Shown here: one piece after another, positions 25,461-34,702 of the stretch
How positions within the stretch are numbered: the first letter of the stretch is position 1
Layout: each line of letters begins with the position of its first letter
Source of the DNA: Cellulomonas sp. 73-92
GTDB lineage: Bacteria > Actinomycetota > Actinomycetes > Actinomycetales > Cellulomonadaceae
Assembly (NCBI RefSeq): GCF_001898175.1
Contig: NZ_MKTH01000004.1
Coordinates: forward strand, 186,001 to 250,000
Length of the DNA: 64,000 nucleotides
Direction: 5' to 3'
The notes under the pieces: model-generated
Database searches by the model: none
What the model saw: only the letters and a program-made list of their open reading frames with translations
What the model was told of the DNA's origin: nothing
Program-made: the position numbers and the translations under genes

Positions 25461-26354
25461 GTGCTGACGGGCGTCCCCGCGGGCGCGCCTCCGCTGCGCC
25501 TGCGCGGCCGCGAGCTGGCCGGGCCGGTGGTCATGGCGGTGGTCAACCGCACCCCGGACTCCTTCTACGCGGCGGCGAGGTACGACGAGGACGGCGCGCG
25601 CGAGGCGGTGGCGCGGGCGGCCGACGAGGGCGCGGCGATCGTCGACCTCGGCGGCGTGCGCGCCGGCCGCGGGCCCGAGGTGAGCGTGGCCGACGAGGTC
25701 GCGCGGATCGTGCCGCTCGTGGCGCACGTGCGTGCCGCGCACCCGGACCTCCTGGTCAGCGTCGACACCTGGCGCGCCGAGGTGGCGGCCGCGGCGGCCG
25801 ACGAGGGCGCGGACCTCGTCAACGACACCTGGGCGGGGCACGACGAGCGGCTCGTCGCGGTCGCCGCGCAGCGCGGGCTCGGCGTCGTCGTGTCGCACAC
25901 CGGGGGCGCGGCCCCGCGGACCGACCCGTTCCGGGTGCAGTACGGCGAGGGCCTGGACGGCGTGCTCGACGACGTGGTCGCCACCCTGACGGCCGGTGCC
26001 GCGCGGGCGGTCGGGCTCGGCATCGACCCCGCGTCCGTGCTGCTGGACCCGACCCACGACTTCGGCAAGAACACGTGGCACTCGCTGCACCTGCTGCGGC
26101 GCACGGAGGCGCTCGTCGCCCTCGGGCATCCGGTGCTCATGGCGCTGTCGCGCAAGGACTTCGTCGGCGAGACCCTCGGGCTGCCCGTCGACGAGCGCCT
26201 CGAGGGGACGCTCGCCGCGACCGCCGTCGCCGCGTGGCTGGGCGCCCGCGTGTTCCGCGCGCACGACGTCGCGGCGACCCGGCGCGTCCTCGAGATGGTG
26301 GCGAGCGTGCGCGGCGAGCGGGCACCGGCCGTCGCGGTGAGGGGACTGGCGTGA
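25461..26354 (+). CDS. folP2: FolP2-type dihydropteroate synthase homologue
   Basis: 297-residue TIM-barrel protein of the DHPS family. The first signature is altered (MAVVNRTPDSFYAAARY) and the conserved sulfonamide/pterin loop GGESTRPG reads GGVRAGRG. The C-terminal part (LDPTHDFGKNT, SRKDFVGETL, MVASVRGERAPAVAVRGLA) matches the FolP2 subfamily, whose mycobacterial member has been reported to lack DHPS activity. In mycobacteria folP2 also follows a LOG gene. So this is probably not the folate enzyme; the real role is unknown. I chose GTG 25461; the ATG/GTG choice affects only about 11 residues. Confidence 0.85.
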   Translation: MLTGVPAGAPPLRLRGRELAGPVVMAVVNRTPDSFYAAARYDEDGAREAVARAADEGAAIVDLGGVRAGRGPEVSVADEVARIVPLVAHVRAAHPDLLVSVDTWRAEVAAAAADEGADLVNDTWAGHDERLVAVAAQRGLGVVVSHTGGAAPRTDPFRVQYGEGLDGVLDDVVATLTAGAARAVGLGIDPASVLLDPTHDFGKNTWHSLHLLRRTEALVALGHPVLMALSRKDFVGETLGLPVDERLEGTLAATAVAAWLGARVFRAHDVAATRRVLEMVASVRGERAPAVAVRGLA

Positions 26355-27598
26355 GCGAGGTGGCGACCGACGGGCACCCGCTGACGGCAGCCCGACGCCT
26401 CGACCCCCGGACGTGGCCGTGGTGGGGGCAGACGCTCGGGGTCTACGCCGCCAGCCGCCTCTTCGCCGCGGTCGTCTTCCTCTGGGTGGCGGGCTACCAG
26501 AAGGCCAACGTCTGGACGCAGGCGCACCCGTCGTACTTCCCGTGGGTCTCGCTGATGTTCGACGGGTCCTGGTACAAGAAGATCGCGCTGTACGGCTACC
26601 CGTCGACGATCCCGCTCGACGCGCACGGCAACGTGCAGCAGAACGCGTGGGCGTTCTTCCCGCTGTACCCCGCGCTGGCGCGCGGCGTCATGACCGTCAC
26701 GCGCCTGCCCTGGGAGGTCGCGGCGCCGCTGCTGTCGACCGTCCTGGCGGGCGGCGCGATGCTCCTCATCCACCGCGGCATCGCCGAGGGCGCGCCGCGC
26801 GCTGTCGGGCGCTGGCCCGGCCTGCCCCTGGCGACGGTCGCCCTCGTCTGCGCCTTCCCGACGTCGCCCGTGCTGCAGACCGCCTACACAGAGTCGTTGG
26901 CGCTGCTGCTGGTGGCAGGCGCGCTGCTGGCCGTCGTCCGGCGGCGGTACGCGTGGGCGGGCCTCGTCATCGTTCTGCTGGGGCTCAGCCGGGCCGTGGC
27001 GTTGCCGATGGCGGCGGTGGTCGTCGTGCACGCCGGCGTGCGCTGGTGGGACGCGCGGCGCGGGCGCGACGAGCTGCGCCCCCGGACGGTCGGCGCCCTG
27101 GCCCTGCTGACGGCCGTGGCGGTCGCGTCGGGCTTCCTGTGGCCGGCGATCTGCGGCTGGGTGACCGGCGACCCGAGCGCCTACCTGCGCACGCAGGAGT
27201 CGTGGCGCGGCCTGCACTCGGTGCAGCCCTTCATCGGGTGGACCTACGTGCCGCAGTTCTGGTTCCACGCCAGCTGGCCGCTCGTCGTCGTCCCGGCCGT
27301 CGCCTTCACGCTGGCCGTCGTCCTCGCGCCCTCGGCCTTCCGGCTCGGCCGCGAGCTGCACGCGTGGGGAGCCGCCTACGTCGTGTACATCGCGGGCGTC
27401 GTCGAGCCGGGGAGCAGCCTCGCCCGGTTCCTCCTCCTGGCCTTCCCGCTCGGCGCGGCGACGGCCGGAGCGGTGGGCCGGACGCGGCGCGGGAGGGCGG
27501 CGTGGCTGGCGTTCGTCGTGCTCCTCATGCTCGGGCTCCAGGTGCTCTGGGTGCGCCAGATCTGGTTGTTCAACCCGCAGGGCGACTGGCCCCCGTGA
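26351..27598 (+). CDS. Multi-pass mannosyltransferase-like protein (PIG-V family)
   Basis: 415 residues with about nine membrane helices. The first external loop carries WFDGSWY-like residues (MFDGSWYKKIALYGYP) followed by WAFFPLYPALAR, the arrangement seen in PIG-V and related GT-C enzymes that use polyprenyl-phosphate sugars. In actinobacteria such proteins are proposed to add mannose to lipids or glycans. It begins with a GTG overlapping the FolP2 stop. manC in the second half of the window could supply GDP-mannose. Donor and acceptor are unknown. Confidence 0.78.
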   Translation: MSEVATDGHPLTAARRLDPRTWPWWGQTLGVYAASRLFAAVVFLWVAGYQKANVWTQAHPSYFPWVSLMFDGSWYKKIALYGYPSTIPLDAHGNVQQNAWAFFPLYPALARGVMTVTRLPWEVAAPLLSTVLAGGAMLLIHRGIAEGAPRAVGRWPGLPLATVALVCAFPTSPVLQTAYTESLALLLVAGALLAVVRRRYAWAGLVIVLLGLSRAVALPMAAVVVVHAGVRWWDARRGRDELRPRTVGALALLTAVAVASGFLWPAICGWVTGDPSAYLRTQESWRGLHSVQPFIGWTYVPQFWFHASWPLVVVPAVAFTLAVVLAPSAFRLGRELHAWGAAYVVYIAGVVEPGSSLARFLLLAFPLGAATAGAVGRTRRGRAAWLAFVVLLMLGLQVLWVRQIWLFNPQGDWPP

Positions 27599-27654
27599 GG
27601 GTCGAGGCGCCGGTGGTGGGACCGAGCGCCGGGACCCGTGACGGCGCTGTGACC

Positions 27655-27660
27655 TAGACT
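27655..27660 (+). promoter_or_regulatory. Probable -10 (TAGACT) of the DUF3117 gene
   Basis: TAGACT lies 62 bases before the ATG at 27722; the leader includes GAAGGAGAGG as ribosome site. Confidence 0.45.
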
Positions 27661-27721
27661 GTTGCTCGGAACCCCGGACGCCCACCCGGGCACCGGTGCG
27701 ACAGCGAAGGAGAGGCCCCGC

Positions 27722-27889
27722 ATGGCCGCCATGAAGCCGAGGACCGGCGACGGACCGCTCGAGGTGACCAAGGAGGGTCGGGGCATCGTCATGCGGGTTC
27801 CGCTCGAGGGCGGTGGCCGCCTGGTCGTCGAGCTCTCTGCCACCGAGGCCACAGAGCTCGGTGAGGCCCTCACCTCCGCAGTCGGCTAG
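27722..27889 (+). CDS. DUF3117 small conserved protein
   Basis: 55 residues, the exact size and sequence type of the actinobacterial DUF3117 family (MKPRTGDGPLEVTKEGRGIVMRVP...TEATELGEAL; compare Rv1211 by recollection). It starts at ATG after GAAGGAGAGG; an upstream start at 27662 would include the ribosome site and is rejected. Family function is unknown; its extreme conservation suggests a basic cellular role. The pepA gene begins 5 bases after its stop, so the pair may share a message. Confidence 0.9.
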   Translation: MAAMKPRTGDGPLEVTKEGRGIVMRVPLEGGGRLVVELSATEATELGEALTSAVG

Positions 27890-27894
27890 TCGGC

Positions 27895-29475
27895 ATGGCC
27901 GCACCCCAGCTGCGGCATCGCACGCCCCCCACCGTCACGCTCTCCGGGGCCCCGCTCGCGGACACACCCCTGCTGACCGACGGATCCGTGCAGGCGGTCG
28001 CGGTGCCCGTGTCCCCCGCCCTCCCAGGTGACGACGGACTGGTCCCCGGCGTCGGCACCGCCCAGGTCGCCGCCCGCTACGGCATCGACCTCGCCGAGCT
28101 CGCTGAGCGGGCCGGGATGGCCGGCGCGGCCGGCGAGGCGCACGTCGTGCACCTGCCCCGTCCGGCCGGCTCGGCCGTCCGGCTGCCGTGGGGCGACCTG
28201 CCGCTGCGCATCGTGCTCGTCGGCACCGGCGACGGCGGCACCGCCGCGCTGCGCCGAGCCGGCGCCGCGCTCGCCCGGGCGGTGCGAGGGCTGCACGCGG
28301 TGGCCACGACGCTGGGCGACGACGCACGCGCCGACGCCTCGACCGTGGCGACGCTGACGCGGGCATTCGTCGAGGGCTACCTGCTCGCGGCGTACCGGAT
28401 GCCGTCCCTGGCGGCGTCCGACGAGCCCAAGGCGTCCGCCGACCTCGTGCTGCTCGGCCGTGACGGGCAGAGGGTGGGTGCCGCCGTCGTCGCCGCCAAG
28501 ATCGACGCCACCGCGACGTGGCTGGTGCGCGACCTGGCGAACACGCCGTCGAACGTCAAGACCCCCGAGTGGATGGCCGAGCGAGCGCGTCGGCTGGGCG
28601 CGGACGCCGGGCTGTCGGTCGACGTGCTGGGGCCCAGGGAGCTGGCGGCGCAGGGCTTCGGCGCCGTGATGGCGGTCGGCGCCGGGTCGGCGTCGCCGCC
28701 CCGGCTCGTGGTGCTCCGCTACACGCCGCCCGGCCCGGGCGGCAAGCACGTCGTCGTCGTCGGCAAGGGCATCACGTACGACACCGGCGGTCTGCAGATC
28801 AAGCCGCGCGAGTCGATGGTCACGATGAAGACCGACATGGCCGGCTCGGCCGTCGCGCTGGCGACGGTCATCGGCGCCGCGCAGTCGCGCTCGATCCACC
28901 GGGTCACGGCGGTGCTGCCGCTCGCCGAGAACCACTTCGGGGGCTCGTCGTACCGCCCGGGCGACGTCGTCACCACCTACGGCGGCACCACCGTCGAGGT
29001 GATGAACACCGACGCCGAGGGCCGCCTGGTCCTCGCCGACGGGCTGGCGTACGCCGACGCGAGGCTCGACCCCGACGTGCTCATCGACGTCGCCACGCTC
29101 ACGGGCGCCGCCCGCATCGGGCTGGGCACGGGCATCGGCGCGCTCTACGGCACGGACGACGAGCTCGTCGCGGCCCTGGCCGCGGCCGGCGACGCCTCGG
29201 GGGAGCGCGTGTGGCCCATGCCGCTCGTCGAGGACTACGCGTCCACCACGGACTCGGACGTCGCCGACGTGCGCCAGACCGCCAACGAGCCGAAGGTCGG
29301 CGCCGGGTCGGTGTTCGCGGCGCTCTTCCTGCGCCACTTCGTCGGGCAGCGCCGCTGGGCCCACCTCGACATCGCCGGCCCCGCCCGCGCGGCCGCCGAC
29401 AAGCACGAGGTCACCGAGGGTGCCACCGGCTTCGGCGCGCGCCTCCTGCTCCAGTACCTGGCCGACCTCCGCTGA
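27895..29475 (+). CDS. pepA: Leucyl aminopeptidase, M17 family
   Basis: 526 residues; cytosolic dinuclear-metal aminopeptidase that removes N-terminal residues from peptides. The C-terminal catalytic domain has VGKGITYDTGGLQIKP and the family signature NTDAEGRLVLADGLAYA. The N-terminal domain (about 1-190) is more variable. Together with the peptide importer at the start of the window it would complete use of imported peptides (inference). The stop falls in a 19-base inverted repeat shared with the convergent methyltransferase gene. Confidence 0.95.
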   Translation: MAAPQLRHRTPPTVTLSGAPLADTPLLTDGSVQAVAVPVSPALPGDDGLVPGVGTAQVAARYGIDLAELAERAGMAGAAGEAHVVHLPRPAGSAVRLPWGDLPLRIVLVGTGDGGTAALRRAGAALARAVRGLHAVATTLGDDARADASTVATLTRAFVEGYLLAAYRMPSLAASDEPKASADLVLLGRDGQRVGAAVVAAKIDATATWLVRDLANTPSNVKTPEWMAERARRLGADAGLSVDVLGPRELAAQGFGAVMAVGAGSASPPRLVVLRYTPPGPGGKHVVVVGKGITYDTGGLQIKPRESMVTMKTDMAGSAVALATVIGAAQSRSIHRVTAVLPLAENHFGGSSYRPGDVVTTYGGTTVEVMNTDAEGRLVLADGLAYADARLDPDVLIDVATLTGAARIGLGTGIGALYGTDDELVAALAAAGDASGERVWPMPLVEDYASTTDSDVADVRQTANEPKVGAGSVFAALFLRHFVGQRRWAHLDIAGPARAAADKHEVTEGATGFGARLLLQYLADLR

Positions 29476-29487
29476 CCCGGTCAGCGG
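29469..29487. terminator. Compact 9-bp inverted repeat across two convergent stop codons
   Basis: CCGCTGACC-C-GGTCAGCGG spans the stop codons of pepA and the methyltransferase gene. The one-base centre makes a hairpin tight, so it could serve as a bidirectional termination signal or simply reflect two mirrored TGA contexts. Confidence 0.4.
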
Positions 29488-30113
29488 CGGACGGCCACCA
29501 GCAGGCCGTCGCCCGTCGGCAGCAGCGCCGGGAGCAGGCGGTCGTCGTCGCGCACGGCGCGGCCGACCTCGCGGATCGTCGTCGTCAGCTCGTCGCGCTT
29601 GGCCGGGTCGGCGACGCGGTCCTGCCACAGGGCGTCGTCGATCGCCAGCACGCCCCCCGGACGCAGCAGGCGGACCGCCTGGTCGAGGTAGGCGGGGTAG
29701 TTCTCGGGGTCCGCGTCGACCAGCACGAGGTCGTAGCCGCCGTCGGTGAGCCGCGGGAGCACGTCGAGCGCGCGGCCGGCGATGAGGCGGGTGCGGGTGG
29801 GCCGCACGCCCTCGTCGGCGAAGGCCTCCCGCGCCGCGCGCTGGTGCTCGACCTCGACGTCGATGGTGGTCAGCACCGCGTCGGGGGCCATGCCCCGCAG
29901 CAGGTAGAGGCCGCTGACGCCGGCGCCGGTGCCGACCTCGACGACGGCGCGCGCCGACACCGTCGCGGCGAGCACCGCCAGCACCGCGCCGACCCCCGGG
30001 GTGACGGGGGTGCAGCCGAGCTGCGCGGCACGCTCGCGGGCCCCCAGGAGCACGCCGTCCTCGGTGCCGAAGTCCTCGCAGTAGGCCCAGGACTGGGCCT
30101 TGTCGATGCTGAT
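29481..30113 (-). CDS. O-methyltransferase (class I, catechol-OMT/Rv1220c type), possible ATC start
   Basis: SAM-dependent methyltransferase: VVEVGTGAGVSGLYLLRG (SAM site), TTIDVEVEHQRAAREAF, DLVLVDADPENYPAYLDQA. The conserved start of relatives, (M)SxDKAQSWAYxEDFxxED, is encoded from 30113 but the first codon there is ATC; the first conventional start is a GTG at 30053 that removes 20 conserved residues. GGGAGGG lies just before the ATC at good spacing, and a minus-strand TACCCT (30143-30148) is a possible -10. I therefore give 210 residues from ATC; a sequencing error is the alternative. It diverges from sigE, as Rv1220c does in M. tuberculosis. Confidence 0.82.
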   Translation of the reverse strand: MSIDKAQSWAYCEDFGTEDGVLLGARERAAQLGCTPVTPGVGAVLAVLAATVSARAVVEVGTGAGVSGLYLLRGMAPDAVLTTIDVEVEHQRAAREAFADEGVRPTRTRLIAGRALDVLPRLTDGGYDLVLVDADPENYPAYLDQAVRLLRPGGVLAIDDALWQDRVADPAKRDELTTTIREVGRAVRDDDRLLPALLPTGDGLLVAVRR

Positions 30114-30170
30114 GACACCCTCCCGGGATCGAGCCTGGGCCCAGGGTATCCGTGCGGGTACCGCCGGGAC

Positions 30171-30197
30171 GGGAACCGCGGCCGCTCAGCGCTCGTT
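30171..30197 (+). promoter_or_regulatory. ECF-type promoter (GGGAACC-N16-CGTT) of sigE
   Basis: GGGAACC (30171-30177) and CGTT (30194-30197) are separated by 16 bases, the standard -35/-10 pair recognised by SigE/SigH-like ECF factors. It precedes the ECF sigma gene, so positive autoregulation is likely. Confidence 0.65.
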
Positions 30198-30247
30198 CAG
30201 GCACTGCTGGGACACTGGTGCGGACACGTCCGACGACAGGAGAACCG

Positions 30248-30817
30248 ATGACCGCGCAGCCGGCCGAGTGGCAGGCGCCGACGTGGGAGGAGATCGTGCG
30301 CGAGCACTCCGCCCGCGTGTACCGCCTCGCCTACCGGCTGACCGGCAACCGGCACGACGCGGAGGACCTCACGCAGGAGACGTTCGTCCGGGTGTTCCGC
30401 TCCCTGGACTCCTACGTCCCCGGCACGTTCGAGGGCTGGCTGCACCGCATCACCACCAACCTCTTCCTCGACCAGGCCCGCCGCCGCAAGCGGATCCGCA
30501 TGGACGCCACCGGCGACGAGGCGGCGGCGTGGCCCTCGTCCGACGCGCTGTCGTCGCCCGAGCGCGCGTACGAGCACGGCAACCTCGACTCCGACGTGCA
30601 GCGTGCGCTGGACGCCCTCCCGCCCGAGTACCGGGCCGCGGTGGTGCTGTGCGACATCGAGGGCCTGTCCTACGAGGAGATCGCGGTCACCCTGGGCATC
30701 AAGCTCGGCACCGTGCGCTCGCGCATCCACCGGGCACGCGCCCGCCTCCGGGAGTCCCTCGAGCACCGCCGCCCCGAGCCGGCCCACGCCGGGCTGCGCG
30801 ACGAGGCCCACCCATGA
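30248..30817 (+). CDS. sigE: ECF sigma factor (SigE type)
   Basis: 189 residues. Region 2 ([29 protein letters not shown], helix [19 protein letters not shown]) and region 4 ([41 protein letters not shown]) are complete. It starts at ATG after ACAGGAGAA. The gene for a zinc-type anti-sigma factor overlaps its stop (ATGA) and tatB follows, the sigE-rseA-(htrA)-tatB order of mycobacteria, where SigE answers envelope stress. An ECF promoter lies 51 bases upstream of the ATG. Confidence 0.93.
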   Translation: MTAQPAEWQAPTWEEIVREHSARVYRLAYRLTGNRHDAEDLTQETFVRVFRSLDSYVPGTFEGWLHRITTNLFLDQARRRKRIRMDATGDEAAAWPSSDALSSPERAYEHGNLDSDVQRALDALPPEYRAAVVLCDIEGLSYEEIAVTLGIKLGTVRSRIHRARARLRESLEHRRPEPAHAGLRDEAHP

Positions 30818-31716
30818 CCCACCTCGGCTCGTGGCTCAGCGCGCTCGCGGACGGCCAGCTGCCGCCCGACGAGACGGAGCGCGCCCTGGCGCACGTCGCG
30901 GTGTGCCCGCAGTGCGCCGGGGAGCTGGCGGCCGCCCGGGCGGCCCGGACCGCCCTGGCCGCCGCGGCCGCGGCAGAGCCACTCGAGCCGGCTCCCGACC
31001 TGACGGCGCGGCTGCTGTCGCTGGCGCCCTCGGGTGCCTCGCCGCTCACCGCGCACCACGACCCGTTCGTGCCGACCACCCCGCTGCCGGGCCGCTCGTC
31101 GGGCGTCCTGCCGGGACGGTCCTCCGGGGTGCTGCGAGGCGCCGTCCGCGGCGACGGGCACCTGGCCCAGCGCATCGTCATCGGCTCGGTCGCCGGGCTC
31201 GGCCTGGTCGCGGCGAGCCTGTTCTCGCTCGGCGCCCGGCCGGCGGTCGTGCCGTCCGCGCACCCCGGGCTCGCGCTCGACGTGCTGGGGGAGGCCACCA
31301 CGGCGGTGGCGGCATCGAGCACCAGCACCGCGGCCAAGCGCTGGACCGTGCCGGCGCTGCCCGAGGGCTGGAGCGTCACGGCGACGCGGAGCAGGTCCAC
31401 GGGCGTCGAGGTCGACCTCGCGGGACCCAGGTCGTCCGCGGTCGTCAGCGAGCGGCCCGGACGCCTGGACGTCGCCGCCCTCGCCGGCCGGCCGACGCAG
31501 CAGGTCGGCGGCCACCTGGTCTACGTGCTGTCGTCCGAGCCGTGGCACGTCGCGTGGCAGGCCGACGACACGGTCGTCGAGGTGGTCGCACCGACCTCGG
31601 GCACCGACGTCGAGAACCTGGTCGCGGCGCTGCCCGCGGCGCCCTACGACGACGGGGTGTCGGCCCGGATCGGGCGTGGCTGGTCGGTCGTCGCGCGGGC
31701 CCTCGAGACGCCCTGA
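30814..31716 (+). CDS. Anti-sigma factor with zinc-binding ZAS motif (RseA-like)
   Basis: 300 residues. The N-terminal anti-sigma domain has His 27, Cys 31 and Cys 34 in HVAVCPQC (H-x3-C-x2-C). A membrane helix lies near residues 120-140 and the C-terminal 155 residues are probably external, with a repeated hydrophobic pattern but no motif I recognise. A short repeat [15 protein letters not shown] occurs around residues 95-108. Longer than mycobacterial RseA, which lacks a long external part; the sensor may therefore be this domain. Coupled to sigE by ATGA overlap. Confidence 0.88.
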   Translation: MTHLGSWLSALADGQLPPDETERALAHVAVCPQCAGELAAARAARTALAAAAAAEPLEPAPDLTARLLSLAPSGASPLTAHHDPFVPTTPLPGRSSGVLPGRSSGVLRGAVRGDGHLAQRIVIGSVAGLGLVAASLFSLGARPAVVPSAHPGLALDVLGEATTAVAASSTSTAAKRWTVPALPEGWSVTATRSRSTGVEVDLAGPRSSAVVSERPGRLDVAALAGRPTQQVGGHLVYVLSSEPWHVAWQADDTVVEVVAPTSGTDVENLVAALPAAPYDDGVSARIGRGWSVVARALETP

Positions 31717-31758
31717 CCCTGCGCCCCGACCCGTCACGAGCCCCCGCGACGTCTGGGC

Positions 31759-31764
31759 TAGCCT
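31759..31764 (+). promoter_or_regulatory. Leaderless -10 (TAGCCT) of tatB
   Basis: TAGCCT ends 6 bases before the tatB GTG. Confidence 0.5.
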
Positions 31765-31770
31765 GACCGG

Positions 31771-32127
31771 GTGTTCGGAGTCAACGGCGGAGAGCTGATC
31801 ATCCTGCTCCTCGTCGTCGCGCTCGTCGTCGGCCCCGAACGCCTGCCCGGCTACGCCGAGCAGCTCGGCAAGTGGGCCCGCGGCCTGCGCGGCTACCTCC
31901 AGGACGCGCGCCGGCGGGTGGACGACGAGGTCGGTGACACCGGCCTGGATTGGGAAGCGCTCGACCCTCGTCGGTACGATCCCCGGCGCATCGTCCGTGA
32001 GGCGCTGCTCGACGACACGACCGCACCGACGACGGGGGACGTGCCGCCGGGCCGGCCCGCCGCGCCGAGCCGGGCAGCGACGCCGACGCCCGATGCCCCG
32101 ACGCCGTACGACGACGAGGCGACCTGA
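31771..32127 (+). CDS. tatB: Sec-independent translocase subunit TatB
   Basis: 118 residues: a very short N-terminal part, one membrane helix (about 7-22) with the TatB/TatA hinge GPERLPGYAEQLGKWAR, an amphipathic helix to about 55 and an acidic, Pro-rich tail. The Glu and length favour TatB over TatA. It follows the sigE/anti-sigma pair as in mycobacteria, but no htrA-type protease gene lies between. The GTG start is 6 bases after a -10. Confidence 0.88.
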   Translation: MFGVNGGELIILLLVVALVVGPERLPGYAEQLGKWARGLRGYLQDARRRVDDEVGDTGLDWEALDPRRYDPRRIVREALLDDTTAPTTGDVPPGRPAAPSRAATPTPDAPTPYDDEAT

Positions 32128-33167
<1,040 letters not shown>

Positions 33168-33168
<1 letters not shown>

Positions 33169-33722
33169 TGACGCTGCCCGCGCCCGGGCCCGACGAGGTG
33201 CTCGTCGGCGTCGTGGTCACCGTCCCGGTGCCCCACGCGGGCGTGCTCGCGGCCGCCCGGCTGGCCAGCGGTGACCCCGAGGCAGCGACGATCGCGCCGC
33301 ACGTGACGCTCGTCGGGCCGGCGGTCGTCGCGCGCGACGCGCTGCCGGAGGTCGACGCCCACCTCGAGGCCGTGGCGGCGACCCATGGGCCGTTCGTCGT
33401 GCACCTGCGGGGGACGGGGACGTTCCGGCCCGTGTCACCGGTGGTGTTCGTCGCCCTCGCGCGCGGGATCGCCGACTGCGAGCAGCTCGACCTCGCGATC
33501 CGGCGGGGACCGCTGGACGGGCCGCTGCGGTTCCCGTACCACCCGCACGTCACCGTGGCCCAGGACGTCGACGACGACGTCCTGGACGCCGTGGAGAAGC
33601 AGCTGGCCGACTTCGACGGCACGTTCGTCGTGACCGCCATCGACCGCTACGTCAACGACGAGGACGGCATGTGGCGCCCGGTGCGCAGCTTCCCGCTGAC
33701 CGGGAGGGCCGGCCGCCCGTAG
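33168..33722 (+). CDS. 2'-5' RNA ligase family (2H phosphoesterase) protein
   Basis: 184 residues with the two H-x-T/S motifs of the 2H fold, HVTLV (near residue 45) and HVTVA (near 126), spaced as in the LigT/YjcG-type family. Members act on cyclic phosphates or 2'-5' RNA linkages; the substrate here is unknown. The ATG begins on the last base of the trpS stop, which implies coupled translation and perhaps a tRNA-related role (inference). Confidence 0.85.
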
Positions 33723-33725
33723 GCT
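33720..33725 (+). promoter_or_regulatory. Leaderless -10 (TAGGCT) of the YihY/BrkB gene
   Basis: TAGGCT overlaps the preceding stop codon and ends 7 bases before GTG 33733. Confidence 0.45.
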
Positions 33726-33732
33726 CGTCAGG

Positions 33733-34698
33733 GTGCGTGCGCTGAGGGAACGCCTCGACACGGTGGCGGCCTGGTGGCGGGCCACCCGGCCCGCCCGGGC
33801 GCTGGCACGGTTCGGCTCGGCCGGTGGCGGCCTGCTGACGGGCGGCATCGCCTACGCGACGCTGTTCTCCATCTTCGCGGCGCTGACGCTGGGCTGGACG
33901 GTGTTCGCCGCGGTGCTCGGCCGCCACGAGGCGCTGCGGGCGACGGTCGTCCAGACGATCGACAGGACGCTGCCGGGCCTGGTCGACGCGCGCGGCGACG
34001 GCAGCGGACTCATCGACCCGAGCCAGATCCGGCTGTCGACGAGCCTCTCGGTCGCCGGGGTCGTCGCGATCGTCACGCTCCTGCTCAGCGCCGTGTCGGC
34101 GGTCTCGGCGCTGCGGACGGCGGTGCGGGCGATGCTCGGGGCGGAGGACCGGCCCAACGCCGTCGTGGGGAAGCTGCACGAGCTGGCGGGGTTCGCCGGC
34201 ATCGCGGTGTCCGTCCTCGTCTCGGCCGTGCTCACCCTGGGGCTGACGACGATCACCGACCGCCTCGCGGGATGGGTCGGCCACCCGGGTGCCGCCGGAC
34301 CGGCCACCCGTGTGCTGGGGGTGCTCATCGCGTTCGTCGTCGACGCGGCGACGTTCGTCCTCGTCGTGCGCGTGCTGGCGGGGCAGAGGCCGCCGTGGCG
34401 GGACCTGGTCGGCGGCGCCGCGATCGCGGGGGTCGGCCTGGGCGTGCTGCGGCTGCTCGGCACGTCCGCGGTGTCCGGCAGCCTGCGCAGCAGCACGGCG
34501 CTGGTGCCGTTCGCCCTCATCGTCGTCCTGCTGGCGTGGGTCAACCTCATGGCGCGCATCGTGCTGACGGCCGCCGCCTGGACCGCGAACCCTCCGCTGT
34601 TCCCGGCGCCCCCGCCGCCGTCGGCCGAGCAGGCGCGCCGACTGGCGGCCGCCGACGAACCGGCCGTGGAGCACCGGCGGGCCGACGGGTCCGGGTGA
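33733..34698 (+). CDS. YihY/BrkB (virulence factor BrkB) family membrane protein
   Basis: 321 residues with six membrane helices and the family motif GGGLLTGGIAYATLFSIF near residue 36. A YihY member (YhjD/Rv3335c) also follows trpS in mycobacteria. Proposed roles of the family range from lipid transport to nuclease, none proven here. Convergent with sdhB: its stop lies 4 bases before the sdhB stop, in a 10-base palindrome TGACGCGTCA (34696-34705). Confidence 0.87.
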   Translation: MRALRERLDTVAAWWRATRPARALARFGSAGGGLLTGGIAYATLFSIFAALTLGWTVFAAVLGRHEALRATVVQTIDRTLPGLVDARGDGSGLIDPSQIRLSTSLSVAGVVAIVTLLLSAVSAVSALRTAVRAMLGAEDRPNAVVGKLHELAGFAGIAVSVLVSAVLTLGLTTITDRLAGWVGHPGAAGPATRVLGVLIAFVVDAATFVLVVRVLAGQRPPWRDLVGGAAIAGVGLGVLRLLGTSAVSGSLRSSTALVPFALIVVLLAWVNLMARIVLTAAAWTANPPLFPAPPPPSAEQARRLAAADEPAVEHRRADGSG

Positions 34699-34702
34699 CG
34701 CG

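Noticed and set aside
29870..30118. Alternative frame starting GTG TCA TCA for the methyltransferase
   Set aside because: It is one base out of frame with the conserved protein and lacks recognisable sequence; the in-frame ATC explains the homology better.
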